64,000 nucleotides of DNA from Parietaria judaica (Eukaryota > Streptophyta > Magnoliopsida > Rosales > Urticaceae). A program made the translations under genes and the position numbers. Shown here in pieces: positions 33,177 to 44,396 of the stretch. The stretch covers positions 42,711,732 through 42,775,731 of the forward strand of contig OX940862.1 in the NCBI GenBank assembly GCA_954871525.1, read 5' to 3'. Position 1 is the stretch's first letter; each line of letters begins with the position of its first letter. Under the pieces are notes generated by a model. It did no database searches. It saw only the letters and a program-made list of their open reading frames with translations, and was not told the DNA's origin.

Positions 33177-36100
33177 ATGAGCAACAACGAAGTCGCAATC
33201 GTGAACGGGTCTGAGGTGAACAACCCAGATCCAAACACGGAATCAAGCAACCTACAGTCTCAGCTAGAGGCTAGCGCTGCTGAGAATCGAGAGCTGCGCC
33301 AGCGACTCGACTCTCTGGAAGCCAACCAAGCCCGAAATGAGCGTCGCCAGAACGCTAGCCGGACTGATCCGGGACAAAACTCTGGGTATCAAGGCCGGAC
33401 CGGGCTCGACGCTGTCCACTTCGACCTTTGCCGACGTGGACAATCCGCAGGCGCCGAGGCAAAACCAGCCCCGACTACCCAGTGGCCTCAGGCCCGCAAC
33501 ACCTCCCCCGCCTCCTGAAACAGGAACACCCCTTTTTACCCCCTTGACGGGTCTCTACCCGTCTAACGCGGGGAACGTTGCTTCGAGCAGTCACCAACGC
33601 CCGGGACCCCAAAACCGACAATCGGGGTACGAGCAAAGCCATAACATCAGCCAGGCCCTCAACGGCCACCCTGTCACGTATCCAAGGTATCCCAGCCCGG
33701 TGTACGGACAGGAACCCCTCCAAGCTGTGCGTCCCGAACAAGCTCCCCAACGCACAGAACTGGAGGAGCTCAAACGCTCAATGGCCAAAATGAATGAGAA
33801 GCTCATTTAGTGCGCTCTCGCGTGCACAGCGCCACTACCGCTGCCCCCGAGATAGAACGTCTAGTGGAGGAGGCAGAAAGGACACCCTTTAAGCCCGTCA
33901 TAACTAACGTTATACTCAGGGAAGGCGGACGAGTATATGTGCCTAAGTACGACGGGACAACCGATCCCAAAGTGCACTTGAGGTCCTTCAGGATTGCGAT
34001 GGGTCGAGCCCATCTGGAAGCGCACGAATTGGATGCCGGGCGCTGCCAATACTTCTCTGAGAATTTGGTCGGCCCGGCGATGGAATGGTTCTCGAAGCTT
34101 GAACCGCGTTCCATAGACAACTTCGGGCAGCTAACGACCCTTTTTCTCAAACACTTTTCCATGTTTATGGAAACTGAGATCACGGCGGCAAACCTCTATG
34201 CTTTACAGCAAGAGAGAGGAGAGCCCCTCAGAGCTTTCATGACCAGGTTCAAAAAGACCATGGTTATAATAAACGGGATCAGTGACGAAACCGCCATAGC
34301 CGCTCTCACGGCCGGATTATGGTACGACTCGAAGTTCAAAACGGACATCGTCGTGAATCGCTACGACTCCATCGAAGACGTAATCCACAGATCATCCAAC
34401 TGGATCAGGCACGACGAAGAACTCGAAGCCATGCGAAGGAGACATGGGTCTCTACCCGTTCACCAGCGGAATACCAGGCCACCCGGGCAGCAGCCACCGC
34501 CTAGGGCCGGGAACCACAGCATCCCGTTCAGGGGACAAAGGAATCCCCCTCCAGCCCAGAAGCACCCATTCCCAACCCAGAATCCGAGGGCCAACAACGG
34601 ACCGAACCCGCGAAGCCCGTACGTTTTCAACGTAAATTCGGAAACCGCGGAGTCCGAAGAGCAGATCGAGGCAGAAGAAACTCCTGGAGAAGTCCTGGTC
34701 AGCTCGAGAGACTTCCCACCATACAGCCACGAAGGTTTCCCAAAGCACGACCCAAAAGCGTGGTGTAACTTCCACAAGGTATTCGGACATCATACGAAGA
34801 ATTGTATGGTACTCCGTGCTCGCCTAGCGGAAAAATACATCAATGGGGAATTGGGGGAAATAAACTTCGGCAATGAGCTGAAAGGTGGGCAACCGATCGA
34901 GCAAAGCCCTCCCCAAAATCAACACCAAACCGGCCAGAAAAGAGAAGAGCAACACAGAACGCCACGCGAAAGCATACAGCCTAGCAAAAGAGGACGAGTA
35001 CACATGCTCGAGGAATCAGACGAGCAAACGTACGAAGAAACGGAGAATTCCGGAGAGCAGCTCAGCGACATCCCCGAGCCCATCGGTAGAATCTACACTC
35101 TCGTGGGAGGTTCCCAACTACATGGTAACTCGGTAAACTCCATCAAGGCCCATCAGAGGAGGCTCAAGGCCGGACCGGTAATCGTACCGAGGCAAGAGCC
35201 AGACTTCGAGATCTCATTCAAAGATAGTGAAGCGGCCACACTGATTGGTCCGCACGACGATGCGTTGGTCGTCACACTCCTAGTTGCCTCGTATACAATG
35301 GACAGGATCCTAATCGATAACGGGAGCTCAGTTGACGTGATCTTCCTGGAGCCATTGCTAAAACTGGGAGTAGAAGAAACAGAGATCAACAGAGAAGCCA
35401 TCCCGCTAACCGGCTTCGATGGAGGAACCATCAATGCCATTGGCACGGTGCGACTGTCCATCGCAGCAGCGGGGGTCGGGAAGACCAAAAATTTCCTAGT
35501 GTTGGACTGCCCGTCAGTTTACAACATGATATTAGGAAGACCTTGGCTGCACATGATGAAGGCCGTACCGTCAACCTACCATCAACTAATACGCTTCCCG
35601 AATAGGGCGGGAAAAATCGTTGAAATCAAGGGAAATCAAAAGCAATCCAGAGTTTGCTACATGAGCGCGTTCCGGAACATCCAGGCCGCCAAGGCCGGAC
35701 AAGAGCGATCTACCGCATAGCAAATAATGGCGGTAGACGAAAAAGAGGACGACGGACAGGAAAGGACCACCGATACGGATGGACCTAACCTCGAAATGAC
35801 GGTCCAAGTCCAGATCGACCCCGACAACCCGGACCACCGGGTAGGAATCGGGAAAGGACTAGACAATAACGTCAGAAAAGATCTCCTCAAATTCCTGACC
35901 AAAAATCGGGATTGTTTTGCTTGGTCTCACAAGGACATGCCCGGCATAGACCCAAGCATCACAACCCATCGCCTAAATGTAGATCCGAGCTACAAGCCGG
36001 TGAAACAAAAAAGGCGGAAGCTAGGCCCGGACAGGGCCCAAGCCGTAAACGAAGAAGTCACAAAACTCCTGCAAACCGGGTCCATCAGGGAAGTCAAATA

Positions 36101-39028
36101 CCCAGACTGGTTAGCAAATACAGTAGTCGTGAAGAAGAAAAACGGGAAGGCTAGAGTTTGCATCGACTTTACCGACCTGAACAAAGCTTGTCCAAAAGAC
36201 AGTTTCCCGATGCCCCATATCGACCGTCTGGTCGAAGCAACATGTGGGCACGAACTACTGTCATTCATGGACGCATTCTCGGGATACAATCAGATCCTAA
36301 TGCACCCCGAGTACCAAGAAAAAACGGCTTTCATAACCGATAGAGGAATATACTGTTACAAAGTTATGCCCTTCGGATTGAAAAACGCCGGAGCCACATA
36401 TCAAAGATTAGTCAACCAAATGTTCGCCGAACAACTCGGTAAAACTATGGAAGTCTACATCAATGATATGTTGGTAAAGTCCTCCCAAGCAACGGATCAC
36501 GTGACCCACTTAGAAGACTGCTTCAACATATTACGAAAGTATCAAATGAAGCTCAACCCGACGAAATGTACCTTCGGGGTAACTTCAGGAAAATTCCTAG
36601 GTTATCTGGTCACACAGCGAGGTATAGAAGCCAATCCCGACCAGATAAATGCCCTCCAGAACATGCCCTCCCCAAGGACTGTTCGAGAGACGCAAAGACT
36701 GACTGGGAGAATCGCCGCTCTTAACCGGTTCATATCAAGAGCCACGGACAAATGTTTACCCTTCTACAGACTTTTGAAAGGTAATAAAAAGTTCGAATGG
36801 ACCGAAGAGTGCGAAGAAGCCTTCCAAAAGCTGAAAAGGTACCTCTCCACCCCGCCAATACTCACCAGACCAATCTTGGGAGAGCCGTTGTTTTTATACC
36901 TGGCTGTCTCACCATCGGCGGTGAGTGGAGTAATCGTGAGAGAGGACCGCGGAGGGCAAAAGCCGATCTTCTACATCAGCAAATCTTTGGAAGACGCTGA
37001 AACCAGATACCCGGCAATAGAAAAACTCGCGCTAGCAATGATAACCGCAGCGAGGAAGCTTCGGCCTTACTTCCAGTCCCATACCATCATGGTAATGACG
37101 ACCCAACCTTTGAGAATCATCCTCCACAGCCCGAATCAATCGGGAAGGCTCACGAAATGGGCCGTCGAATTGAGCGAGTTCGACATAGAATACAAGATCC
37201 GAACATGTGCGAAATCACAAGTATTGGCTGACTTTCTCATCGAATTACCAGCCGACGGTTCAAAAGAGGGCCACGAGGACGGAGAATGGAAACTCGAAGT
37301 CGACGGCGCGTCAAACCATGGCGGGTCCGGGATCGGAATTCGTTTGATATCCCCCACGGGAGAAGTGTTGGAACAATCATTTCGATTGAAATTCCACGCG
37401 ACAAACAACGAGACCGAGTACGAGGCCCTCATCGCCGGCCTCAAACTAGCAAAAGCCGTGGGAGCCCGGAAAGTAAGGGCCCACTCCGACTCAAAACTAG
37501 TTACCAGTCAGATCAGTGGCGAGTATGCTACCTGAGATGACAGGATGGAAAAATACCTCTCGGTAGTAAAAGGCTTAATTCAACAATTCGAACACGTCGA
37601 AATAGTCCAAATACCGAGGAGTGAAAATGCGTCAGCAGACGCACTGGCCGGGTTAGCTTCGACTTTGGACCCCGAGGTCAAAAGGATAATCCCGGTCGAA
37701 ACGATAGACGAACCCAGCGTAACCCGCAAAGTTTGCAATATCCGAATGGAAGAAGATGATTGGAGGACCCCAATCATTAACTACATCCTAACCGGAGCCA
37801 AACCTCGAGACAAGCAAAAATCTAGGAAACTAAGGATCCAAAGCGCTAGATTTTGCATGATCGGGGAAAAACTGTACAAACGCAGCTATACCGGACCCTA
37901 CCTAAGGTGCCTAGGAAAGACCGAAGCTCAAATAGTACTTCACGAAATCCATTCGGGAGAATGCGGCAACCATTCGGGAGGAAGATCTTTAGCAAACAAA
38001 GCAAAAAGGCAAGGCTTTTTCTGGGCCACCATGTTGGCGGACAGTGAAAACTACGCAAAAAGGTGCGACAAATGCCAAAGACACTCCCGTCCATACATAG
38101 ACCAGCAGAAGAACTCTCATCAGTCTCAGTCCCGTACCCGTTCATGAAATGGTCCATGGACATAGTAGGACCGTTCCCCCTGGCCCCGGCCGGGAAGAGG
38201 TTTCTACTCGTCGTGACCGACTACTTCTCAAAATGGGTGGAGGCGGAATCATACGCAAACATTAAAGATGTTGATGTAGAAAATTTCCTATGGAAAAACA
38301 TCATCAGTAGATTCGGCCTCCCAAAAGAGATAATAGCTGATAATGGACCACAATTCATTTCAACGAGATTCCAGAAATTCTGCATAAACTGGAAAATATC
38401 CTTGAACACGTCCACCCCGAGATATCCTCAAGGCAATGGTCAAGCCGAAGTAGCTAACCGGGTAATAGTGGACGGAATCAAAAGACGCCTAGACACCAAA
38501 AAGGGACGATGGGCAGACGAGCTCATAGGAGTCCTTTGGTCCTACAGAACTACCCCGCGCAGGGCCACCGGGGAAACCCCTTTCTCAATGGTACATGGCA
38601 CCGAGGTCGTAATACCAGCACAGATAGAGACACCCAGCCTTCGAAGGGAGTTCGCCCCTTTGGACGCAGAACTCAACGACGAAATGAGGGAAGACCAGCT
38701 CGACTACATCGACGAAAGACGAGAACAAGCTTTGATAAGAACTGCCAACTATCAAAACTCGATAGCTAGATACTATAATTCAAAGGTCAAACGTCGAAAA
38801 TTCATAGTGGGAGAGTTGGTCCTCAGAAAAGTTTTCCAGAACACCGCCGAGCCGAATGCGGGCAAGCTCGGGGCTAACTGGGAAGGACCTTACATCGTCA
38901 CCGAAGTAGTAAAACCTGGATTATACCGGCTAGCCACTCCGGACGGACAGCTGGAATGCCATGCACTTAAGGAAATACTACGCCTAACCCGACCTACCCG
39001 GTCTCCCCTGAACTACGTAATGACTTGA
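33177..39028 (+). pseudogene. Element C gag-pol polyprotein (several breaks, RT active site altered)
   Basis: ATG at 33177 (MSNNEVAIVNG). The frame moves from 3 to 1 near 33400 and back near 33808, so gag carries two frameshifts. The gag core lies at about 33930-34400 (WFSKLEPRSIDNFGQLTTLF). The CHHC knuckle is WCNFHKVFGHHTKNC (about 34761-34805) and the protease box LIDNGSSVDVIF is near 35310. An in-frame TAG lies at 35718-35720. The RT active site reads YIND (36456-36467) where the family has YVDD, so a metal-binding Asp is lost. RNase H 1 ends near 37250. The archaeal-type RNase H (LEVDGASNHGGSGIGI, NNETEYEALIAG, AHSDSKLV) follows and is broken by TGA at 37533-37535. The integrase has its HHCC finger at about 37935-38080, a frameshift near 38100, and Asp, Asp, Glu in [13 protein letters not shown] and NGQAEVANR. 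It ends at 39026-39028. Confidence 0.92.
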
Positions 39029-39180
39029 TCCCCAAATTTGGGGTACGTAGGCAGCCCATCCTAAACGGTGGGCGCAGTCTCAATCCAAACCCAAAACCGA
39101 ATAGGCCCGAGAACCATGAATCGCAAGACTCAATAGAACCGGCCTAAAAGGAAAAGATGTCCCGAAACCCCCGTCAAGGC
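39029..39180 (+). other. Short non-coding link after integrase
   Basis: No frame of note. It leads into the tandem repeats, as in element D. Confidence 0.5.
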
Positions 39181-39440
39181 GACAGGCCTACCCGGGTAAC
39201 AGACCCATCACTTAAGGTAACAAACCTACCCGGGTAACAGACTCATCGCAAAAGGTAACAAACCTATTCGGGTAACAAACCCCCACATAAGGTAACAAAC
39301 CTACCCGGGTAACAAACCCATTGCGTAAGGCAACAAGCCTACACGGGTAACTAACCCGTCATATAGGGCGACAAGCCTATCCGGGTAACAAACCTAACCG
39401 GGCTTCCAACCCGTCCCTTAAGGCAACAAGTCTGACCCCC
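39180..39440. repeat. Tandem repeats in 3' region of element C
   Basis: A unit of about 40-45 bp of the form GGTAACAAACCTACCCGGGTAACA... repeats about six times, with the CCCGGG palindrome at its centre. It has the same relative place as the unrelated 165-bp array of element D. Confidence 0.8.
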
Positions 39441-39901
39441 CTAAAAAAAAATATGTGTAACAATATACATCTGGTTTTTACAAATGTGTTTTTCAGAAAG
39501 CACAACCTGCGGAATATTGTGATGAACGGACAGAACAGACTAGATGAGAAGTGTCAAAGGAGCACAACGGCAAAAGGTACCCGTGCATTTTTTATACTTA
39601 GCAGATTTCAACTTTCAATCTTTTGTTATTTATCCTAGCATACGATAAGACATTCGGAACCTCAGATAGAAAAGCATATATAGAAAAGTACGATTAGAAA
39701 ATTAACTTAGAAACACAGACAAATAGAGAATAGCAAGGAAATAACGAGAATGATATAGAATAAGATAGCAAAGGCCCTAACCGCGGGCATATCCAAACAT
39801 TACAAAAAAAAGGGGTTCAAGCCGCCGTAGGCTTGCCCGTAAAAAATTGTTTTGGCCTTAGGCCTTATTAACTAAAAAACAAAAAAAAAATGGGGGACAC
39901 T
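39441..39901. other. AT-rich stretch between repeats and antisense gene end
   Basis: No frame of note. It would be the 3' untranslated region shared by the converging sense and antisense transcripts. Confidence 0.45.
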
Positions 39902-42760
39902 CTATGTGTCAACCCCGGGTACCCCCACGACCTCTCGGTCCTCGTCCTCCTCCTTCTCTTCTCCTTCTCCTTCGCCGGCTTGGGCTCCATGCTCGGCAGT
40001 CTCCTCGGCAACGGCGGGCTCATCCAGGATCGGCTCTTCAAGGGCGACGGCCTCCTCGGCAACGGTGGGCTCGTTCAGGGTCGGCTCTTCGAGGATCACC
40101 TCCTCGGTATCGGCAACGGCGGGCAAGGTGGGCTCACCAATGACGGCCTCTCCGGCCACGGGATCTTCAACGACGGGCTCGATGGCGGGATCTTCGGAAG
40201 CGGACTCCTTGGCGGATGATTGCTCGGACCGAAGGCTCAGATCTACAAGAGGAACATCGGTCAGCTCGGCATCTGGAGACAGAGCCGGAGACCCTATCAG
40301 CGGTGCCGGAACCGCGTCCAAGAGAGCTTGGTAGCGAGCAGCGGTGCCTTCTAGGACCTCCTTCTCAGCCTCGAAATCTTGGACATTGCCATCAATGATG
40401 TCTTGGATCAGCTCGAGGCAACCTTCGGCTTGATCCAAGCAACTGTTGTCAGCAGCCGTACCTTTGTACCACGCGATTAGCGCGTCCCTTTCCTCCACCT
40501 TTCGGCGATATCGGGCACGGACTGCCTTCTTCTCATCCTCGCGATCAGCGGATCGTTGCCGGGCTTCAGCCAGCTCGGCAGCAAGGCGCTGCACGTCCTC
40601 CTTCAAGGCCAAGGCCTCCTCCTCCTTCCTCTTGGCCAGCTCCTCTGCCCGTCCCTTGGCCGCGTCAGAGGCCAGCATCTGTCTGGCGGCCGCCTCGCTC
40701 ACGCCTTGAGCCTCCTCAATCGTCCAGGTAGCGTTTGACAGCTTCTCCCAGAGATCGACGACCGTATTCCCAAGCCCCTTGATCCGAGCTTCACTGGCGG
40801 CGACCTTCCTGCCCATCACGACGATCTGATCCGCCTTCTCCCGGATGCCCTGCACGGCATCAGCCAACTCCCTCTCCTTCAGCGCAAGCTACTCGGAGGC
40901 TTGCGCGCCCTCTCTAGCCTCATACAATTGGTCCTCATAATCAAGGACCATGTCGTTGATGGAGGCGACGAGCTGCACGTCCAAAAACCAAAGTAAAAAA
41001 AAAAAATTAGGAGTAAAGTAAACACCCAAACCTAAAAAGCCGACAACACTTACCAGAGTTGTAGCCGCGGCCATGTCCTTATACGGCCTCTTCTCCGCAA
41101 TACTCCTGGGGACCCTGCCAACCCCACCATGTGTAATCTGCCGGAGAAGACCGGCAGCCACCTTGGGTGCCTTGTGGAGACCCGTGTCCCCCATCCAAGT
41201 GCACCCCGCCTTCCGGGAGACCAGTTTCTCCCTAGCCTGCCCTTCAACCACCGGGGGAGCCAACCCCGTCTCCCTCACCTCACCTCGGGAGGCCTCCTTT
41301 GGGCGTTCGCTCTCCCGAGCAACCCCCTTACCCTTCTCCAAGGCCCTCACGCCTCCTTTCGGGACTGAGTCCCTCCTCGCCATCTCCTTCGGGGCCGGAT
41401 CCCCCTTCGCCTTCTTCCGGACCCCAGAGTCCCCTCCTTCGTGCGGCCTCTTCGCGGCCACCTCTGAGCCCGTCCTCGGAGCAGCTCCGTCCTGAGAAGG
41501 ACGGATCGCGCCCTTAGAAGGACGAGCAGGAGCAGAAGAAGGAGCAACCTCCCTCTCCAAAGGCTTAGCCAAAGGCGTGACCTCCGGGGTGCTCTCCCCG
41601 TCGTCGGAAAGTTCGACGACATCCTTCTTCTTGATCGCCCCAGAGGCGACCTCAGCAAGAGGCTCCCGAGCAGGAGTCTCCTCATTCCTCCTACTCGTAT
41701 CCTAACGATCAGCCTTGGCCGGCGCAGACGCGCCAAGCCCCCTCTCCTCGACCCGTCTGCTCGTCTCCTGACGAGCAGCTCCAGCAGAGGCCGAACCTCC
41801 GGTTTGACCCTCCTGCCTCCGCTTCTGACGAAGACTCTGGCCCTTCGGGCGAAGAGCGTCCATATCCTCTACACGTTAAAAATCCATACTTAGAAAAAAA
41901 TAAGATAGACAAATACGAAACAAAGCCAAAAAGACAGATTTAAGAGTCATACCCGGAAACTCCTCCTCGTCAGGCTCAACCCAAAGCCCGGTAGCTTCGA
42001 ACCTCTCTTTTGTGAAGTTCGACCACAGCTCCGGACCGTTAGGGAACAACTTCCTCTTCAAAGCCTTCCACTCTTCCGTAATCGGACGAGACTTAGGCTT
42101 CTCAGGGTCCTCGACTGCACAAGATGAAAACAAGAAATTAGCGAACACATAAAAACAGCCGAATAGAAAAAAATAGAAAACCCAACCCAGAACCTTACCT
42201 ATCTCGTGGACCCATTCATTCCTATAGCCCAGCCAAGAACCGAGCGTTTCCTGACTGGCCATGAAGAAGAAATACTTGTGGGTCCAAGCACTCTCCTTCT
42301 TGGGAAGACCGGTTATGATCTCCCCTTCCTTGACGGATAGGAAAAACCTACCCTTGGCCTGACCGTTGGCCTTGATGACCAAGCCCGTCAACAAGTCCCA
42401 GATTGTAAGTGAATACAAACATTCATGGGACCGGACAAGCAGGGCCATCAAGATCCGGATAGAATTCGGGCTAAGTTGCCCGATAGAAACCCCTAGATAA
42501 CTAAGGTACTTTAGGATGAGCTCGGGAATAGGAAATCTAAGCCCCCCGGACTCAAAAAACCTCTGGTATACATAGACCCAGCCGTCCGAGTTCTGCTCGT
42601 CGGCATGTTCATCTGGACCCGGCAACCTAAGCTCTATCGACAAAGGTATCCTATACTCTACCCGGATCCTAACCAGATCCTTAGGTTTCAGAACTGACTT
42701 ACGAGAATCTGTAGTCAGAAACTCCGTTTGCCACTTCGAGACCGTCTTCTTAGGACCCAT
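39902..42760 (-). pseudogene. Four-exon antisense gene of element C (two TAG stops)
   Basis: On the minus strand: exon 1 42760-42199 (ATG, MGPKKTVSKWQ), exon 2 42114-41953, exon 3 41868-41054, exon 4 40972-39902. The introns are 84, 84 and 81 nt with GTAAGG...TTGTGCAG, GTATGA...CGTGTAG and GTAAGT...CGTGCAG. Exon lengths 562, 162, 815 and 1071 sum to 2610, exactly 870 codons in one frame. TAG codons at 41702-41704 and 40889-40891 break it; each is one change from CAG or GAG. The N-terminal 190 residues resemble the plant 'putative gypsy type transposon' (Transposase_28) domain (GLRFPIPELILKYLSYLGVS, ITGLPKKESAWTHKYFFF). A basic disordered middle (KRPHEGGDSGVRKKAKGD), a long coiled coil and an acidic Glu/Pro-repeat tail (EEPTLNEPTVAEEAVALEEP) follow. 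Similar frames in plant genomes are often annotated as uncharacterised host proteins. Function unknown. Confidence 0.82.
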
Positions 42761-43056
42761 CTTATAAGAACAGTTTAGAAAAAACCGAAAGTAATCTAGA
42801 CGAGCACAAAAACCCAGAAACCAGAAGATACGAAGATTCAAGAAAACAGGAAAAATAATATCTAGAAACCTAAAACAATTCTCAAAATAGACTCAGAGAG
42901 AAGAACGGAGAAGAAACTAGAACCTGATCCCCCTACGAGAGTGATAAGACCTCAAAATACCTTCGACAATGGCGATATGCAGAGCTTCTCTCTCTAAAAC
43001 TCAAAGCTTTTCTCTCTCTCTAAAAATTCGAAAATGACATTCGAATACCAAACAGA

Positions 43057-43066
43057 GTATATATAG
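43057..43066 (-). promoter_or_regulatory. TATA box for antisense gene of element C
   Basis: The minus strand reads CTATATATAC, followed by a GA/TC-rich leader (TTTTAGAGAGAGAAAAGC) and the ATG about 300 bp downstream at 42760. It lies in the internal region, outside the 3' LTR, so the antisense gene appears to have its own promoter. Confidence 0.65.
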
Positions 43067-43528
43067 AGGAAAGAGGGAGAAGTTACCTTCGAAAGACGTG
43101 CGACAGGCTGAAGCTGAAGAGACGTGCCCATTTAATGCGAATCACTCGAGTATTTATACTCAAAAATTGTCGCTGATCCTACGGTTAGGGTTTCCTCAAA
43201 AAACGCAACAAACCTCATCCTACGGTTGAGATCAGCGAGCTATCCGGCGACACGTCAGCACGACAGCTGTGTCAGGAGAATGTGAAGAGTTTATTCCCTT
43301 CGAACTCCGCAAAATGGGACACGTGTTGTAACTGTTCCCGCCCAAAGTTCGAAGCGACGGCTACAGTTTCAAGATCCTATCCGTCCGTCTGATCTCGAAA
43401 TTATCCAAAATCCTGCCCGGATTATGCAGATTTGCGGCAAAAGTCACAAATTTAATTAATCCTATCCGGCACGAATTTTACATGATTTCATCGAGTAAAT
43501 ACTATAAAATTTACTTCGTATTTTTTAT
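43067..43528. other. Region between antisense promoter and 3' LTR of element C
   Basis: Moderately complex sequence with no long frame. It probably holds upstream promoter elements for the antisense gene. Confidence 0.4.
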
Positions 43529-43542
43529 AGTAGGGGGCTAAC
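43529..43542 (+). promoter_or_regulatory. Polypurine tract of element C
   Basis: AGTAGGGGGCTAAC lies directly before the 3' LTR start at 43543. Confidence 0.6.
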
Positions 43543-44396
43543 TGTTGATGTACAAATTCGTCATTATTTAATGTGACATATAGTGCTAAGGTTGTGAATT
43601 AATTAAATTTACAAACTATGATAAACGGCTTTAAAGAAATACACTGGTATTCGTAAAAGCCCATTTGAAGAAGCCCAAAGAGATTCTCAGTCAGACCAAG
43701 AACCAATGGACATAGGCTACTCGGCCCAATGAGTTATGAAGCCCAAATCCACTCGGTAGCAGCCCAGAAAGAAGAGGGTAGAGTCGTCATATTCTCTACC
43801 CGGCATCATGTCTCAAACCCTGGCGGAAGACCAGGAGCACGGAGTCAAGTCTCCAAAGGGCATAGTTCAAACGCAACGACTAGAACGAAGTCGTGGGACA
43901 CGTGTAGCCAGATCGTCCATTCAACCCGGTCAGCACGGAGTGAAGACCCCTCGATTCCTGGAAGTTCAACGGGAAGAATTGAAGTCTATAAATGCCAAGC
44001 TCAAGCTCAGATCAACACACATGCACACTTACAACCTCGAGAGAATACACTGAAGAGTTTCTACCCGGCATTCTTGTCATTTTGAGATCTTGTTGTGTTC
44101 TTTCTTTCTTTTCCCATTCCTTCTTGCTCTCAGACGTGATTTAGCTGCTTGTAGCTATCCGTCTATGTTCATTGTCGCAATAAACTAACAGAGGAAGTAG
44201 TCAACTACCGCATTGGGACGAACCTCTATAAAAAATCCCTCGTCTCATTTATACTGCTTATATACATATACATATATCGTGAGTGAATCCTGAGCTTGCA
44301 ACGTGAGAGATCGAATTCCACCAAATTATTTCATCTAAGAATATCATACACTCACAAGTCACACTTGACTGATTGAGGTGGGAAACCACGTCAACA
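43543..44396 (+). repeat. 3' LTR of element C
   Basis: 854 bp, same length as the 5' LTR, with about 10 base differences. It is followed by the AATAT target copy and then the rest of the split L-family LTR. Confidence 0.93.

Larger units (their letters stand above)
32259..44396 (+). mobile_element. Element C: complete Tat-lineage retrotransposon nested in the LTR
   Basis: Two LTRs of exactly 854 bp (32259-33112, 43543-44396) bracket the element. It is flanked by a perfect TSD AATAT (32254-32258, 44397-44401) and is 12138 bp long. The order of parts is the same as in element D, with a second RNase H and an antisense gene between integrase and 3' LTR. I count about 10 differences between the LTRs (about 1.2 percent), so it is probably younger than element D. 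Gag frameshifts, several stops and an RT active-site change make it defective. Confidence 0.94.

Noticed and set aside
33135..33810. Two separate small genes before the gag core of element C
   Set aside because: They are one gag N-terminus broken by frameshifts; the protein character continues into the gag core at 33810.
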